Of a DNA stretch of 64,000 bases, positions 52,806 through 60,387 are shown in pieces. Both the position numbers and the translations under genes were made by a program. The DNA is from Alphaproteobacteria bacterium (GTDB lineage: Bacteria; Pseudomonadota; Alphaproteobacteria; Micropepsales; Micropepsaceae). Numbering within the stretch: position 1 is the stretch's first letter; the number at the start of each line of letters is the position of its first letter. The notes beneath the pieces were generated by a model that saw only the letters and a list, made by a program, of their open reading frames with translations, was not told where the DNA came from and did not search any database. Where the stretch lies: the NCBI GenBank assembly GCA_947473475.1, contig CANJBZ010000003.1:120542-184541 (forward strand), written 5' to 3'.

Positions 52806-53948
52806 ATGGCCGCACCCACCGAGGCCGATATTATCAAAATCCTGGAAGGCGTTCGCGATTCCGTGACCGGCCGCAATGTGGTCGAAGCGGGATTTATCGA
52901 CGGCCTGGCCACCCGAGGCGGCCATGTCAGCTTTGCCGTGGAGGTCCCCGCGGAGCGCGGCCCCACCGCCGAACCGTTACGAAAAGCGTGCGAGGACGCC
53001 GTCTCGCGCCTGCCCGGCATTCTCTCTGTAAGCGTGGTGCTGACCGCTCATCGCGAGCGCGACGACAAGCGCGCGCGGCCGCCCGCGGCCCCGCCACCCC
53101 ACACGCACAACCACAGTCATCAGCATGGTTCACAGCCTGTTGATACAAGCAAAGGTGTTCCGGGCGTCGGGGCAGTGATTGCCGTGGCCTCCGGGAAAGG
53201 CGGCGTCGGCAAGTCGACCGTCGCTGTGAATCTTGCCCTGGGGCTACAGGCGCTTGGACTCAAGGTCGGCCTGCTGGACGCCGACATTTACGGACCATCG
53301 GTGCCGCGCCTGCTGGCGATTCGGGAAAAACCGCGTTCGGACGGAAAAAAGCTGTTTCCGATCGAGAAGTTCGGCCTGAAGACCATGTCGATCGGCTTCC
53401 TGGTCGACGAAGACAAGCCGATGATCTGGCGCGGGCCTATGGTGCAGAGCGCCCTGACACAGATGCTTAGCGACGTCGAATGGGCGCCGCTCGATGTGCT
53501 GGTGGTGGACATGCCGCCCGGCACGGGCGATGCGCAACTGACGCTGGCGCAACGTGTGCCGCTCAAAGGTGCGGTCATCGTATCCACGCCGCAGGATTTG
53601 GCGCTGATCGATGCCCGCAAGGGTCTAAACATGTTCCGCAAGACCGAAGTTCCCGTGCTCGGCATCATTGAGAATATGAGCACCTTTCTCTGTCCCAACT
53701 GCGGCCACGAGAGTCACATCTTCGGTCATGGCGGAGCGCGCGCGACAGCAGCTGAGCTTGGCTGCGATTTTCTCGGGGAGATTCCGCTCGTCCCGTCCAT
53801 TCGCGAAACCTCCGATGCGGGCACGCCCATCGTCGCCAAAGCGCCGGGGTCGCCGGAGGCGCGCGCCTTCATCGCCATTGCGAAAATCGTCGCCGAAAAA
53901 CTTTCGGTTGGCGCAACGCGCAGCGCGCCAAAAATCGTTTTTGAGTAA
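52806..53948 (+). CDS. mrp: Mrp/ApbC family iron-sulfur cluster carrier ATPase
   Basis: 380 residues. An N-terminal MIP18/DUF59-like domain (IIKILEGVRDSVTGRNVV) is joined by a histidine- and proline-rich linker (PPPHTHNHSHQHG) to a ParA/NBP35 ATPase. The deviant Walker A is IAVASGKGGVGKSTVAVNLA; the switch is VDMPPGTGDAQLT; and the cluster-binding CPNC lies in STFLCPNCGHE. It assembles and transfers Fe-S clusters in the cytosol. The His-rich linker may bind metal. Confidence 0.94.
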   Translation: MAAPTEADIIKILEGVRDSVTGRNVVEAGFIDGLATRGGHVSFAVEVPAERGPTAEPLRKACEDAVSRLPGILSVSVVLTAHRERDDKRARPPAAPPPHTHNHSHQHGSQPVDTSKGVPGVGAVIAVASGKGGVGKSTVAVNLALGLQALGLKVGLLDADIYGPSVPRLLAIREKPRSDGKKLFPIEKFGLKTMSIGFLVDEDKPMIWRGPMVQSALTQMLSDVEWAPLDVLVVDMPPGTGDAQLTLAQRVPLKGAVIVSTPQDLALIDARKGLNMFRKTEVPVLGIIENMSTFLCPNCGHESHIFGHGGARATAAELGCDFLGEIPLVPSIRETSDAGTPIVAKAPGSPEARAFIAIAKIVAEKLSVGATRSAPKIVFE

Positions 53949-54078
53949 TACCGGCGGCCTTTGATCCTGCCCTCTTTTGTCATGGCCCTGCTTGACAGCG
54001 CCATCCAGCAAGCGCGCGTCTGCGCGCTGAAGAGCCCTATGTTCTCCGGGATGGCCCGCGTGTACCGGCCATGACACG
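53948..54078 (-). repeat. 130-bp dispersed intergenic repeat, copy 2 (inverted)
   Basis: Reverse complement of the unit at 4137-4266 with about a dozen differences by eye. Shared blocks are TTTGTCATGGCCCTGCTTGA and CCATCCAGCAAGCGCGCGTC. The left hairpin has changed to GGCCCGCGTGTACCGGCC. It fills most of the 264-base gap between mrp and folA. Confidence 0.85.
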
Positions 54079-54212
54079 TGGAGCCGATAATCTGGGCCAC
54101 TGGCATAATTTCCGGTCGCGTTCTTGGAACTTCCGCCGCGCTCCGCCGCAAACCTGCCGGCAAACCGGCAGCCTGCGAACCTCGCCCAGTTATCGCCAAT
54201 CTAGAGCGCAAT

Positions 54213-54746
54213 CTAACGACGAACCGGCGTCCACTTCGGCGGATTGCGCTCTAATACCGCGTATGCGTAGCGAAGGCCCTGCGAGTCGTATGGGCCTTCG
54301 CGCGCGACTTCCACCCACTCCGCTTTGTTCAGCGGCGGCATGATTGCATCGCCTGCGGGTTCAGCCATCACTTCGGTCCATTGAATGCGGCTAGCGCGCG
54401 GCAAGATGCTGGCGAATATCTCCGCACCTCCAATGACCATGATCTCATCGGAACCGCTCCGTTCCGCGATGTCCAACGCCTCATCGACGGAGTGCGCGAC
54501 GGAAGCACCGTCCGCCTGAATGGCAGCATCGCGGGTGATCACGATATTCATTCGGCCGGGCAGGGGCTTTCGCGGCAGAGAGTCCCAGGTCTTGCGCCCC
54601 ATAATCGTGGGCTTCCCGAGCGTCAATGCTTTGAAGCGTTTCAAATCCTCAGGCAGATGCCAAGGAAGCTTCCCGCCGGCGCCGATCACCCCGTTCGCAG
54701 CAACCGCAACCACGAGCGTTATGATAGGCGGGCTTCTTCGCCCCAT
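54213..54746 (-). CDS. folA: Dihydrofolate reductase
   Basis: 177 residues from ATG 54746 (an ATG at 54764 is possible). DHFR signatures: LVVAVAANGVIGAGGKLPWHLPEDLKRFK split at the active-site Met20-type loop, with acidic Glu in PEDLKRF; TIMGRKTWDSLP; and VIGGAEIFASILP. It makes tetrahydrofolate with NADPH, regenerating the cofactor consumed by ThyA encoded about 1.3 kb away in the same direction. It is a trimethoprim target. Confidence 0.94.
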   Translation of the reverse strand: MGRRSPPIITLVVAVAANGVIGAGGKLPWHLPEDLKRFKALTLGKPTIMGRKTWDSLPRKPLPGRMNIVITRDAAIQADGASVAHSVDEALDIAERSGSDEIMVIGGAEIFASILPRASRIQWTEVMAEPAGDAIMPPLNKAEWVEVAREGPYDSQGLRYAYAVLERNPPKWTPVRR

Positions 54747-54909
54747 ATCGTTTCGATCATCCATTCCGGGCACACATACAGACCGCGTACCTGACCTATC
54801 CCAGAATAGCGCCGGGAAGTCGATTGACGCATCGAGGATTGCGGTGTTCGCTTGATCGCGTATTTCCAAGGACAACCCTGTCGATTGTCATGGGAGGGCG
54901 ACCACCCGT

Positions 54910-55119
54910 TTAGTGGCGGTGGCGATGCGCCCCGACCTTGCCTTTCGCCGATTCCTGGCCTGGCGTTTTTCGGCGTTTGCCCTTAGCCAGCGCGGCCGTT
55001 GTCGCCGCCGTTGCGAAGACTATTCCTGCAGCGCCGGTGAAAATCGCTTTGACGAAAGAACGCCGGTTTTGACCGGCAGCGCTCTCATCTGAATCCGTGT
55101 CTGAATGGAGCTCGGTCAT
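54910..55119 (-). CDS. Small twin-arginine signal protein with basic tail
   Basis: 69 residues from ATG 55119, preceded by GGGGA. Near residue 20 a Tat-type motif (QNRRSFVKAIFTGAAGIVF) leads into a hydrophobic, alanine-rich segment ending ALAKG. The remaining 25 residues are strongly basic (GKRRKTPGQESAKGK) and finish in HRHRH. Comparable small Tat-signal proteins with Arg/His-rich tails occur in Rhizobiales; function unknown. It lies between folA and a GNAT gene in the same direction. Confidence 0.6.
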   Translation of the reverse strand: MTELHSDTDSDESAAGQNRRSFVKAIFTGAAGIVFATAATTAALAKGKRRKTPGQESAKGKVGAHRHRH

Positions 55120-55191
55120 GAGAGGTATCCCCGAATGTGACGCCGCATTATCCCCCGGCGGCTTCGCCACTCGCCGTAAAGGTAACGGGGT

Positions 55192-55677
55192 TTAAGCCGG
55201 GGCTTGCGCCAGACGCTCCAAACCCTCATCGGTGAGGCGATAGCCGGTCCAACCATCAAGAGTCTGCGCACCGAGCTTCTCATAGAACGCAATCGACGGC
55301 GCGTTCCAATTCAGCACCGCCCAATCGAGCCGCGCGCAACCTTCAGCAACAGCACGGCGCGCCAATGTCACAAGCAACGCCCGGCCGATGCCTTTTCCCC
55401 GAAACACCGGACGGACGAACAGGTCTTCCAGATAAATCCCGTGCGCGCCGCGGAAGGTCGAGAAATTGTAGAACCACAACGCGAAACCGGCGGGCGTTCC
55501 AGCCCATTCGGCAATATCACAGAAGACGCGGGGATTGTTCCCAAAGAGAGCCGCAGCGGTATCGGCTTCGCTCGCCACAACCTGATCCAGCATCTTCTCG
55601 TATTCCGCAAGCTCGCGGATGAGCCGGTGAACCAACGTGGCGTCTTGCGGCCGCGCCGGGCGGATGGCGAGCGTCAT
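55192..55677 (-). CDS. GNAT family N-acetyltransferase (diamine acetyltransferase-like)
   Basis: 161 residues. LAIRPARPQDATLVHRLIRELAEYE and the strand GIYLEDLFVRPVFRGKGIGRALL form the acetyl-CoA loop; WAVLNWNAPSIAFYEKLGAQ is typical of spermidine/spermine and thialysine acetyltransferases. It may acetylate polyamines or similar amines. It lies in the thyA-folA interval, a place where GNAT genes often occur in relatives. Confidence 0.87.
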   Translation of the reverse strand: MTLAIRPARPQDATLVHRLIRELAEYEKMLDQVVASEADTAAALFGNNPRVFCDIAEWAGTPAGFALWFYNFSTFRGAHGIYLEDLFVRPVFRGKGIGRALLVTLARRAVAEGCARLDWAVLNWNAPSIAFYEKLGAQTLDGWTGYRLTDEGLERLAQAPA

Positions 55678-55703
55678 GGTGGCTTCCTCCCGCGAATCGC
55701 CCG

Positions 55704-56003
55704 TCAGATTAGCAAACGCCCGCCCTCCGTATACGGAAGGCAGAAACTCTTACGGTTTGAATTTGCGGGTATGGAAGCGGCCTCCTCCGGCGTCAGCTTC
55801 GTCATCGCTTTCACGATACAGCCCTGCTCGAAGCCGCCGCTCGAAGCCGGCACGGCAATGTCCCAATCCAGCGGCTTGCAGGCCACGTCCAGCCCGTGGA
55901 TGCGATTGATGAGCCGCGCCGAAGGCCATGTCAGCCCGCTGCAAGCCCTGGCCAGATCGAGCCTGTAAAACCGTGACGGAAAACAGGCACGCCGTACGCG
56001 CAA
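55704..56003 (-). CDS. Small hypothetical protein
   Basis: Up to 99 residues, opening with a TTG at 56003; a shorter form starting near GLDVACKPLDWDIAVP may be the true product, but no good start codon is present there. The C-terminal half (GGFEQGCIVKAMTKLTPEEAAS then SFCLPYTEGGRLLI) has protein-like composition. The N-terminal part looks less convincing. No family is recognised. It fills the space between thyA and the GNAT gene and could be a degraded gene. Confidence 0.35.
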   Translation of the reverse strand: MRVRRACFPSRFYRLDLARACSGLTWPSARLINRIHGLDVACKPLDWDIAVPASSGGFEQGCIVKAMTKLTPEEAASIPANSNRKSFCLPYTEGGRLLI

Positions 56004-56082
56004 CGATATTTGAGCAAGGTGTGGCGCAAACCTGCTGCTTGTTCAGGCACGCTCAAAAAACCGTCACACGATCCGTTGCCGG

Positions 56083-56877
56083 TCAGACGGCGACGGCGGC
56101 CTTGATATGCGGATGGGCCTGATAATTTTCCAGGGTGAAATCTTCGTAAGCGAAGCCGAAGATGTCGTGTGCATGCTTGTTCAGACGCATGGCCGGCAAG
56201 GGATAAACTGGGCGCGAGAGTTGCTCGCGCGCCTGATCCAGATGGTTCAGATACAGATGCGCATCGCCAAAGCTGTGCACGAATTCGCCCGGCTCCAGCC
56301 CCGTCACCTGCGCCATCATCATCGTCAGCAGAGCATAGGAGGCGATATTGAACGGCACGCCGAGAAAAATGTCGGCCGAACGCTGGTAAAGCTGGCACGA
56401 AAGCTTGCCCGCCCCGACATAAAACTGAAACAGACAGTGACAGGGCGGCAGAGCCATCATCGGCACATCAGAGGGATTCCACGCCGTTACGATCAACCGG
56501 CGGGAATCGGGGTTTCGCTTGATGTCCGAAACCACCTGCGCGATCTGATCGATGGCGCCGCCACCCGGCTTCGGCCAGGAGCGCCACTGTTTGCCATAAA
56601 CCGGGCCGAGCTCGCCATTGGCGTCGGCCCATTCGTCCCAGATGCGCACCCCGTTTTCCTGCAAAAAACGGACGTTGGTGTCGCCCCTCAGGAACCACAG
56701 CAGCTCGTAGACGATCGACTTGAGATGCAGCTTCTTGGTGGTAACGAGCGGAAACCCTTCGCTTAGGTCGAACCGCATCTGATGGCCGAAGATGGAAAGC
56801 GTGCCGGTTCCCGTACGGTCCCGCTTCTCCAGCCCATGCGTCAGCACGCGCTCCATTAAATCATGATACTGCCGCAT
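56083..56877 (-). CDS. thyA: Thymidylate synthase ThyA
   Basis: 264 residues, the standard length. Catalytic Cys146 in [14 protein letters not shown]; phosphate-binding [11 protein letters not shown] near residue 21 and [16 protein letters not shown]; and [18 protein letters not shown], folate-site residues, and the C-terminal IKAAVAV. It methylates dUMP to dTMP using methylene-tetrahydrofolate, releasing dihydrofolate for FolA. Confidence 0.97.
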   Translation of the reverse strand: MRQYHDLMERVLTHGLEKRDRTGTGTLSIFGHQMRFDLSEGFPLVTTKKLHLKSIVYELLWFLRGDTNVRFLQENGVRIWDEWADANGELGPVYGKQWRSWPKPGGGAIDQIAQVVSDIKRNPDSRRLIVTAWNPSDVPMMALPPCHCLFQFYVGAGKLSCQLYQRSADIFLGVPFNIASYALLTMMMAQVTGLEPGEFVHSFGDAHLYLNHLDQAREQLSRPVYPLPAMRLNKHAHDIFGFAYEDFTLENYQAHPHIKAAVAV

Positions 56878-56987
56878 CTAAAAGGCTCTTCGATTCTCCA
56901 TTAATTCTAGCCTAGCTGAGAGCGGACGCCTTACCGACTCTGGGGATGAACCGAAGTTTCATGATTCCACCCACAAGCACGTGCGGT

Positions 56988-57257
56988 TCATCCGGCCTTT
57001 GCTTTGCGTAGAACGTCATTCATCCGGCCCTGCCAACCCGGACCTGTCGCGCGGAATCGCTCCACAACGTCCCGATCCAACCTAAGCGTGACCTGCTGCT
57101 TGGTGGGCGTCTTCTGTGGCCCTCGCTCTCCCCGCTTTCGCAAGAGTTCCGCCAATTCGGGCACGACTTCCGCGAGTGGCCTCATTGCTCGGAAATCGGC
57201 CGTCGTAAGTTCGCGGACTTCTCCGTCTTTATCGGTCAGGGGTTTTCTCTTGCCCAC
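56988..57257 (-). CDS. brnA: BrnA-type antitoxin, without visible BrnT partner
   Basis: 89 residues. The C-terminal ribbon-helix-helix is clear: KQQVTLRLDRDVVERFRATG then GWQGRMNDVLRKAKAG, the BrnA pattern. The N-terminal half is charged. In normal brnTA operons the toxin BrnT lies immediately upstream; here the upstream 570 bases hold tmRNA and no BrnT-like frame. It may be a solitary regulator or the relic of a pair. A 14-bp palindrome lies 31 bases before its start. Confidence 0.75.
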   Translation of the reverse strand: MGKRKPLTDKDGEVRELTTADFRAMRPLAEVVPELAELLRKRGERGPQKTPTKQQVTLRLDRDVVERFRATGPGWQGRMNDVLRKAKAG

Positions 57258-57287
57258 AATTCAACTTTCACTGGATTTCACTGTTTA

Positions 57288-57301
57288 ATTGTAGCTACAA
57301 T
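57288..57301. promoter_or_regulatory. Perfect palindrome upstream of brnA
   Basis: ATTGTAGCTACAAT reads the same on both strands. It lies between brnA (minus) and the ssrA promoter (plus), suitable as a BrnA binding site. Confidence 0.5.
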
Positions 57302-57321
57302 AAGAAATCACCGCAATGGCT

Positions 57322-57349
57322 TTGAATCTTCACCGCGCATCCCTATATT
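57322..57349 (+). promoter_or_regulatory. Promoter of the permuted tmRNA gene
   Basis: TTGAAT (57322-57327), 16 bases, TATATT (57344-57349); transcription should start near 57356, at the beginning of the acceptor piece. Confidence 0.55.
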
Positions 57350-57355
57350 CAATTC

Positions 57356-57625
57356 GTCCGGGCTTGCTCGGACTATGGCGATAAACGGCTGCGTAATAAG
57401 CGGACTGGACCCGGGGGCGGTACCCGGCGCCTCCACCAAGTACTCGTCTGAGCCTCATCCTAGGCTAGTCTCGGGCGAGTACCTGTGGGGGCGAAACAGG
57501 ATCGACAGACGTGTAAAGGCTGACCTTTTGCTCGGTATGGTATCCGCCGTGATCGGGCTATCTGTTCAGGTGCCAACGATAATGAAATGGCCCTCGCTGC
57601 TTAATTAATACCTAAGCAAGCGCGG
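57356..57625 (+). ncRNA. ssrA: Circularly permuted two-piece tmRNA
   Basis: The acceptor piece comes first and ends CGCCTCCACCA at 57428-57438, with a T arm (GGCGGTACCCGGCG-like) before it. After a 48-base intervening segment the coding piece starts GGGGGCGAAACAGGATCGAC at 57487. GGGGGCG pairs with CGCCTCC (one G-U) to make the acceptor stem, with discriminator A. The tag frame at 57572-57604 encodes ANDNEMALAA then TAA. This permuted order is typical of alphaproteobacteria. tmRNA rescues stalled ribosomes and tags products for ClpXP. Outer ends are approximate. Confidence 0.93.
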
Positions 57626-57630
57626 CACGG

Positions 57631-57730
57631 GGAGCGCCGGGCAACAGAAGCTCCCCACCTACCCGCCGCCAGGCGGCGCGACCCAAAACAAACAGACAGC
57701 GGAGCGCCGGGCAACAGAAGCCCCCCACCT
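57631..57730. repeat. Two direct 30-bp repeats 70 bases apart, after ssrA
   Basis: GGAGCGCCGGGCAACAGAAG followed by CTCCCCACCT begins at 57631, and the same 30 bases with one change at 57701. The first copy can form GGGGAGC/GCTCCCC. They lie between ssrA and sspB, where one terminator would be expected; nothing coding is seen. Confidence 0.6.
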
Positions 57731-57831
57731 CTCCCAACTCGTCTTTCGGCGAGCTGCGGCCCTTGCGACAGGAGCCTCGGCACGGCAGAAATGTCTCCTA
57801 CCTGCCACCCCATTTCTGGTAACCTTAGCCT

Positions 57832-58341
57832 ATGGCCAAAGATTTCATCGGATATGAAGCCCTAACCGACAAGGCGCTCCGCGGCGTGGTGCGGGACGCG
57901 CTCCGGCGCGTACAGAAGCAAGGTCTTATCGGCAGTCACCACTTCTACATCACGTTCAAAACGCATGATTCCGGCGTCGAAATCCCCGACTTCCTGAAAG
58001 AGCGTTATCCGGACGAAATGACCATAGTTCTGCAGAACCAGTACTCCGGTCTGCATGTCACCGAAGATGCCTTCGAAGTGATGCTGACATTCCAGAAGCT
58101 GCCGGCGACGTTGTTCATCCCTTTTTCGGCCTTAACGGCCTTTGCCGACCCTGCCGTACAGTTCGGCCTGCAATTCAAAAATTCCAGCACCGCCCAAGCA
58201 GGGGCCCTGGGCAAGGACGAGTCAAAATCCGGCCTGGAATCGCTGAAGATGCCCGCGGCATCCTCGCAACCCTCCCCCCCGCCGGATTCGCCGCCGTCCA
58301 ACCCGCAAGTGGTGAGCCTCGACCGTTTCCGGAAGAAGTGA
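57832..58341 (+). CDS. sspB: ClpXP adaptor SspB (alphaproteobacterial type)
   Basis: 169 residues. It opens FIGYEALTDKALRGVVRDAL, continues GSHHFYITFKTHDSGVEIPD and YPDEMTIVLQNQYSGLHVTE with DAFEVMLTFQKLP, then FIPFSALTAFADPAVQFGLQF: the SspB fold. A flexible linker ends in the ClpX-docking tail VVSLDRFRKK. SspB tethers ssrA-tagged proteins to ClpXP. Its location directly after ssrA is functionally meaningful, since the tag it must recognise is encoded next door. Confidence 0.93.
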   Translation: MAKDFIGYEALTDKALRGVVRDALRRVQKQGLIGSHHFYITFKTHDSGVEIPDFLKERYPDEMTIVLQNQYSGLHVTEDAFEVMLTFQKLPATLFIPFSALTAFADPAVQFGLQFKNSSTAQAGALGKDESKSGLESLKMPAASSQPSPPPDSPPSNPQVVSLDRFRKK

Positions 58342-58381
58342 TTGCATTGCAATCATTGCAATCACTGATTACAATGATTGC
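58339..58381 (+). promoter_or_regulatory. Promoter and operators of the fitAB-like pair, probably leaderless
   Basis: TTGCAA (58347-58352), 17 bases, TACAAT (58370-58375) places the transcription start at or within a base or two of the ATG at 58382. TGATTGCATTGCAATCA (58339-58355) is a perfect inverted repeat around one base; TGCAATCA and TGATTGCA recur inverted over the -10. No Shine-Dalgarno is present. Confidence 0.6.
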
Positions 58382-58639
58382 ATGGCCAGCATCACAATCC
58401 GAAATCTCGACGAGACCCTGAAGCAGCGCCTGCGAGTGCGCGCCGCCGAACACAACCACTCCATGGAAGAGGAAGTCCGGGAGATTTTGCAGCAGACCCT
58501 GGTGTCCGCTCCGCGCGAGTCCGGCTTAGACCTGTTCGAGCGCATCCGGGCACGTTTCGCTCCTCTGGGCGGGGTTGAACTTGAAATCCCCGCGCGGGAG
58601 CCGGTGCGCGACCCACCGGATTTCGGCGAAGAGCCGTGA
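58382..58639 (+). CDS. FitA-like antitoxin (ribbon-helix-helix)
   Basis: 85 residues. The N-terminus ASITIRNLDETLKQRLRVRA then HNHSMEEEVREILQQTL is the Arc/FitA DNA-binding pattern; the C-terminal 40 residues, acidic and proline-rich, should plug the PIN toxin. It overlaps the toxin gene by four bases (GTGA). Probably autoregulated through the palindromes over its promoter. Confidence 0.85.
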   Translation: MASITIRNLDETLKQRLRVRAAEHNHSMEEEVREILQQTLVSAPRESGLDLFERIRARFAPLGGVELEIPAREPVRDPPDFGEEP

Positions 58640-59055
58640 TCCTCGTCGATACCAATCTCATCTCGGAGTTCACGCGCGAGCGGCCTGCACGGCAGGTTAC
58701 GCAATGGCTGCGGCATCAGGATGCCCGAGAGCTTTTCACCACCAGCATCAGCGAAGCGGAGATGTTCTTCGGCGCCCTGCTCATGGCGCCTGGAAGACGG
58801 CGCGATGAAATTATCGGCCAGGTGCAGAACATATTCGACATTGATTTCCGTGGCCGCATTCTCGCGTTCGACAGTGCTGCCGCGCGCGAATACGCATCGA
58901 TTGTCTGCGACCGCCAGCGCATGGGGCGGCCCATTATGACAGCCGATGCGCAAATCGCAGCGATTGCCCGGTCACGGGGCGCGACACTTGCAACACGCAA
59001 TGTTCGCGATTTCGAGCATTGCGGGATCGAACTCGTCGATCCTTGGGCGGCTTAA
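58636..59055 (+). CDS. FitB/VapC-type PIN-domain toxin
   Basis: 139 residues starting at GTG 58636. PIN active-site acids are Asp5 (ILVDTNLISEF), Glu42 (SISEAEMFFG), Asp104 (IMTADAQIAAIA) and Asp125 (RNVRDFEHCG), all intact, so it should be an active magnesium-dependent ribonuclease. The C-terminus GIELVDPW is typical of FitB. The antitoxin precedes and overlaps it. Confidence 0.87.
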   Translation: MILVDTNLISEFTRERPARQVTQWLRHQDARELFTTSISEAEMFFGALLMAPGRRRDEIIGQVQNIFDIDFRGRILAFDSAAAREYASIVCDRQRMGRPIMTADAQIAAIARSRGATLATRNVRDFEHCGIELVDPWAA

Positions 59056-59104
59056 GGGAAAGAGGAGGCGCAGGCTCTACCCGCGCCTCCAATTCCGTAC
59101 CGTC

Positions 59105-60247
59105 TTATCCTTGCCGGTTCGCGGCTTGCGGATAGACGGGTAGCGCCACGCGTTCGCCGAAGGTCTGCTTCAGCCCTTCAATGGCGCAGTTTTCATCGCC
59201 ACCACCTGCACCGCCCCCGACGCCGATAGCGCCGATCATCTGGCCATCGACCACGATCGGGATGCCGCCCGCCACACTGAAGAAGTTGTACCAGTTGACG
59301 GAGCGCGGCAGGCCGCTCGGATCGTTCTTGAGTTGCGCCGCCCGAATTGAGGTCGGCTGGCGGCCGCGCAGAGCGGACTGTGCTTTCAGCATCGCCGTGC
59401 GGGTGTTGTTGTAGGTCTGGCCGTCCATGCGCTCGACATGCACCAGCTCGCCGGCAGTATCGATGATATAGAGCGACATGGTGCCGCCTTTGGACGCGGC
59501 CCAATCGCGGCAGGCTTTGGCGACCTTCTTCGCCGCCGCCAGGGAAATCTGGTTGCCGTCCAGAATGTTCGCCGCGCCTTTGCCGCCAACAACCCAATCG
59601 GCCGGAAGTGTGGTCTTCGGCGTCGCGGTCACGGCGAATTTCGGCACGGGCGCTTTGCCCGGCGCCTGCGGCTTACGTGGCAGGTCCTTCGGCAGATCGG
59701 GGACGGATGCACCGATCACTTCGCGCAGCGCACGATGGGCACAGATTTCATCGCTCCACACCGGCGGCTTCGGAGCCGAACCGCCGACGCCCACCGCGCC
59801 AATGATCTGCTTGTTCACCACAATCGGCAGGCCGCCGGAATTGGGGAAGAAGCCAAGTTGAATCTGCTGAAATTCATCCGCCGGGTTCTCAAGCACACGA
59901 TTCATCCGGTTCTTGCTCGGCTCCCGGCCTGTCAGCGCCGTGCGCGCCTTCATGTCGGCGGTCACGATATTGAGGTAACCCTGACCGTCCATCCGGTCCA
60001 TGTAGACTTGGTTGCCGTCATTATCGAGCACCATGACGCTGATCTGGACGCCCTCCTTCGCCGCTTCGCGCTCGCAGGCCAGGGCAATCTTTTCGGCGGT
60101 GGCGAGGTTGATGGTTGTGAAGTCTTGCAGGTTCTCCGCGGCCTTGCCGCTGACGACAAACTGCGCCGGCACGTTCTGGGCCAAGGCGGCGCCGGCCAGT
60201 GCCAGCGCGCTTGCCGCAACGGTCAATAAAGCAATGCTGCGTTTCAT
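59105..60247 (-). CDS. Secreted GlcG/HbpS family protein with two tandem domains
   Basis: 380 residues with signal peptide (LTVAASALALAGAALAQ). Two copies of the GlcG/HbpS heme-binding-like domain are visible: ATAEKIALACEREAAKEG, then PIVVNKQIIGAVGVGGSAP; and AAAKKVAKACRDWAASKG, then PIVVDGQMIGAIGVGGGAGG. A proline-rich linker (DLPRKPQAPGKAPVP) joins them. Usual members have one domain. Some bind heme or cobalamin; others have no known role. Periplasmic by signal. It diverges from fumC. Confidence 0.83.
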   Translation of the reverse strand: MKRSIALLTVAASALALAGAALAQNVPAQFVVSGKAAENLQDFTTINLATAEKIALACEREAAKEGVQISVMVLDNDGNQVYMDRMDGQGYLNIVTADMKARTALTGREPSKNRMNRVLENPADEFQQIQLGFFPNSGGLPIVVNKQIIGAVGVGGSAPKPPVWSDEICAHRALREVIGASVPDLPKDLPRKPQAPGKAPVPKFAVTATPKTTLPADWVVGGKGAANILDGNQISLAAAKKVAKACRDWAASKGGTMSLYIIDTAGELVHVERMDGQTYNNTRTAMLKAQSALRGRQPTSIRAAQLKNDPSGLPRSVNWYNFFSVAGGIPIVVDGQMIGAIGVGGGAGGGDENCAIEGLKQTFGERVALPVYPQAANRQG

Positions 60248-60387
60248 TATTTTGTCTCCCTAAAGCTATGGCGCAATTGTGCCGCGCGCCCCTCACCAGC
60301 ACAATGGGAGCAAGGCTCCTCACGAAAGGCTTGTTCGCACGCCACCGCTTCGCGTAAACCCCAGCCGATTTCACAAGCGGTAGAGCC

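Noticed and set aside
56944..56993. GGATGAACCG/CGGTTCATCC inverted repeat over the brnA stop
   Set aside because: The 30-base loop and single occurrence make it weak; it may be a terminator or attachment-like scar but nothing supports either.
57601..57813. Minus-strand 70-codon frame between ssrA and sspB
   Set aside because: Overlaps the direct repeats and tmRNA tail; no family resemblance or ribosome site.
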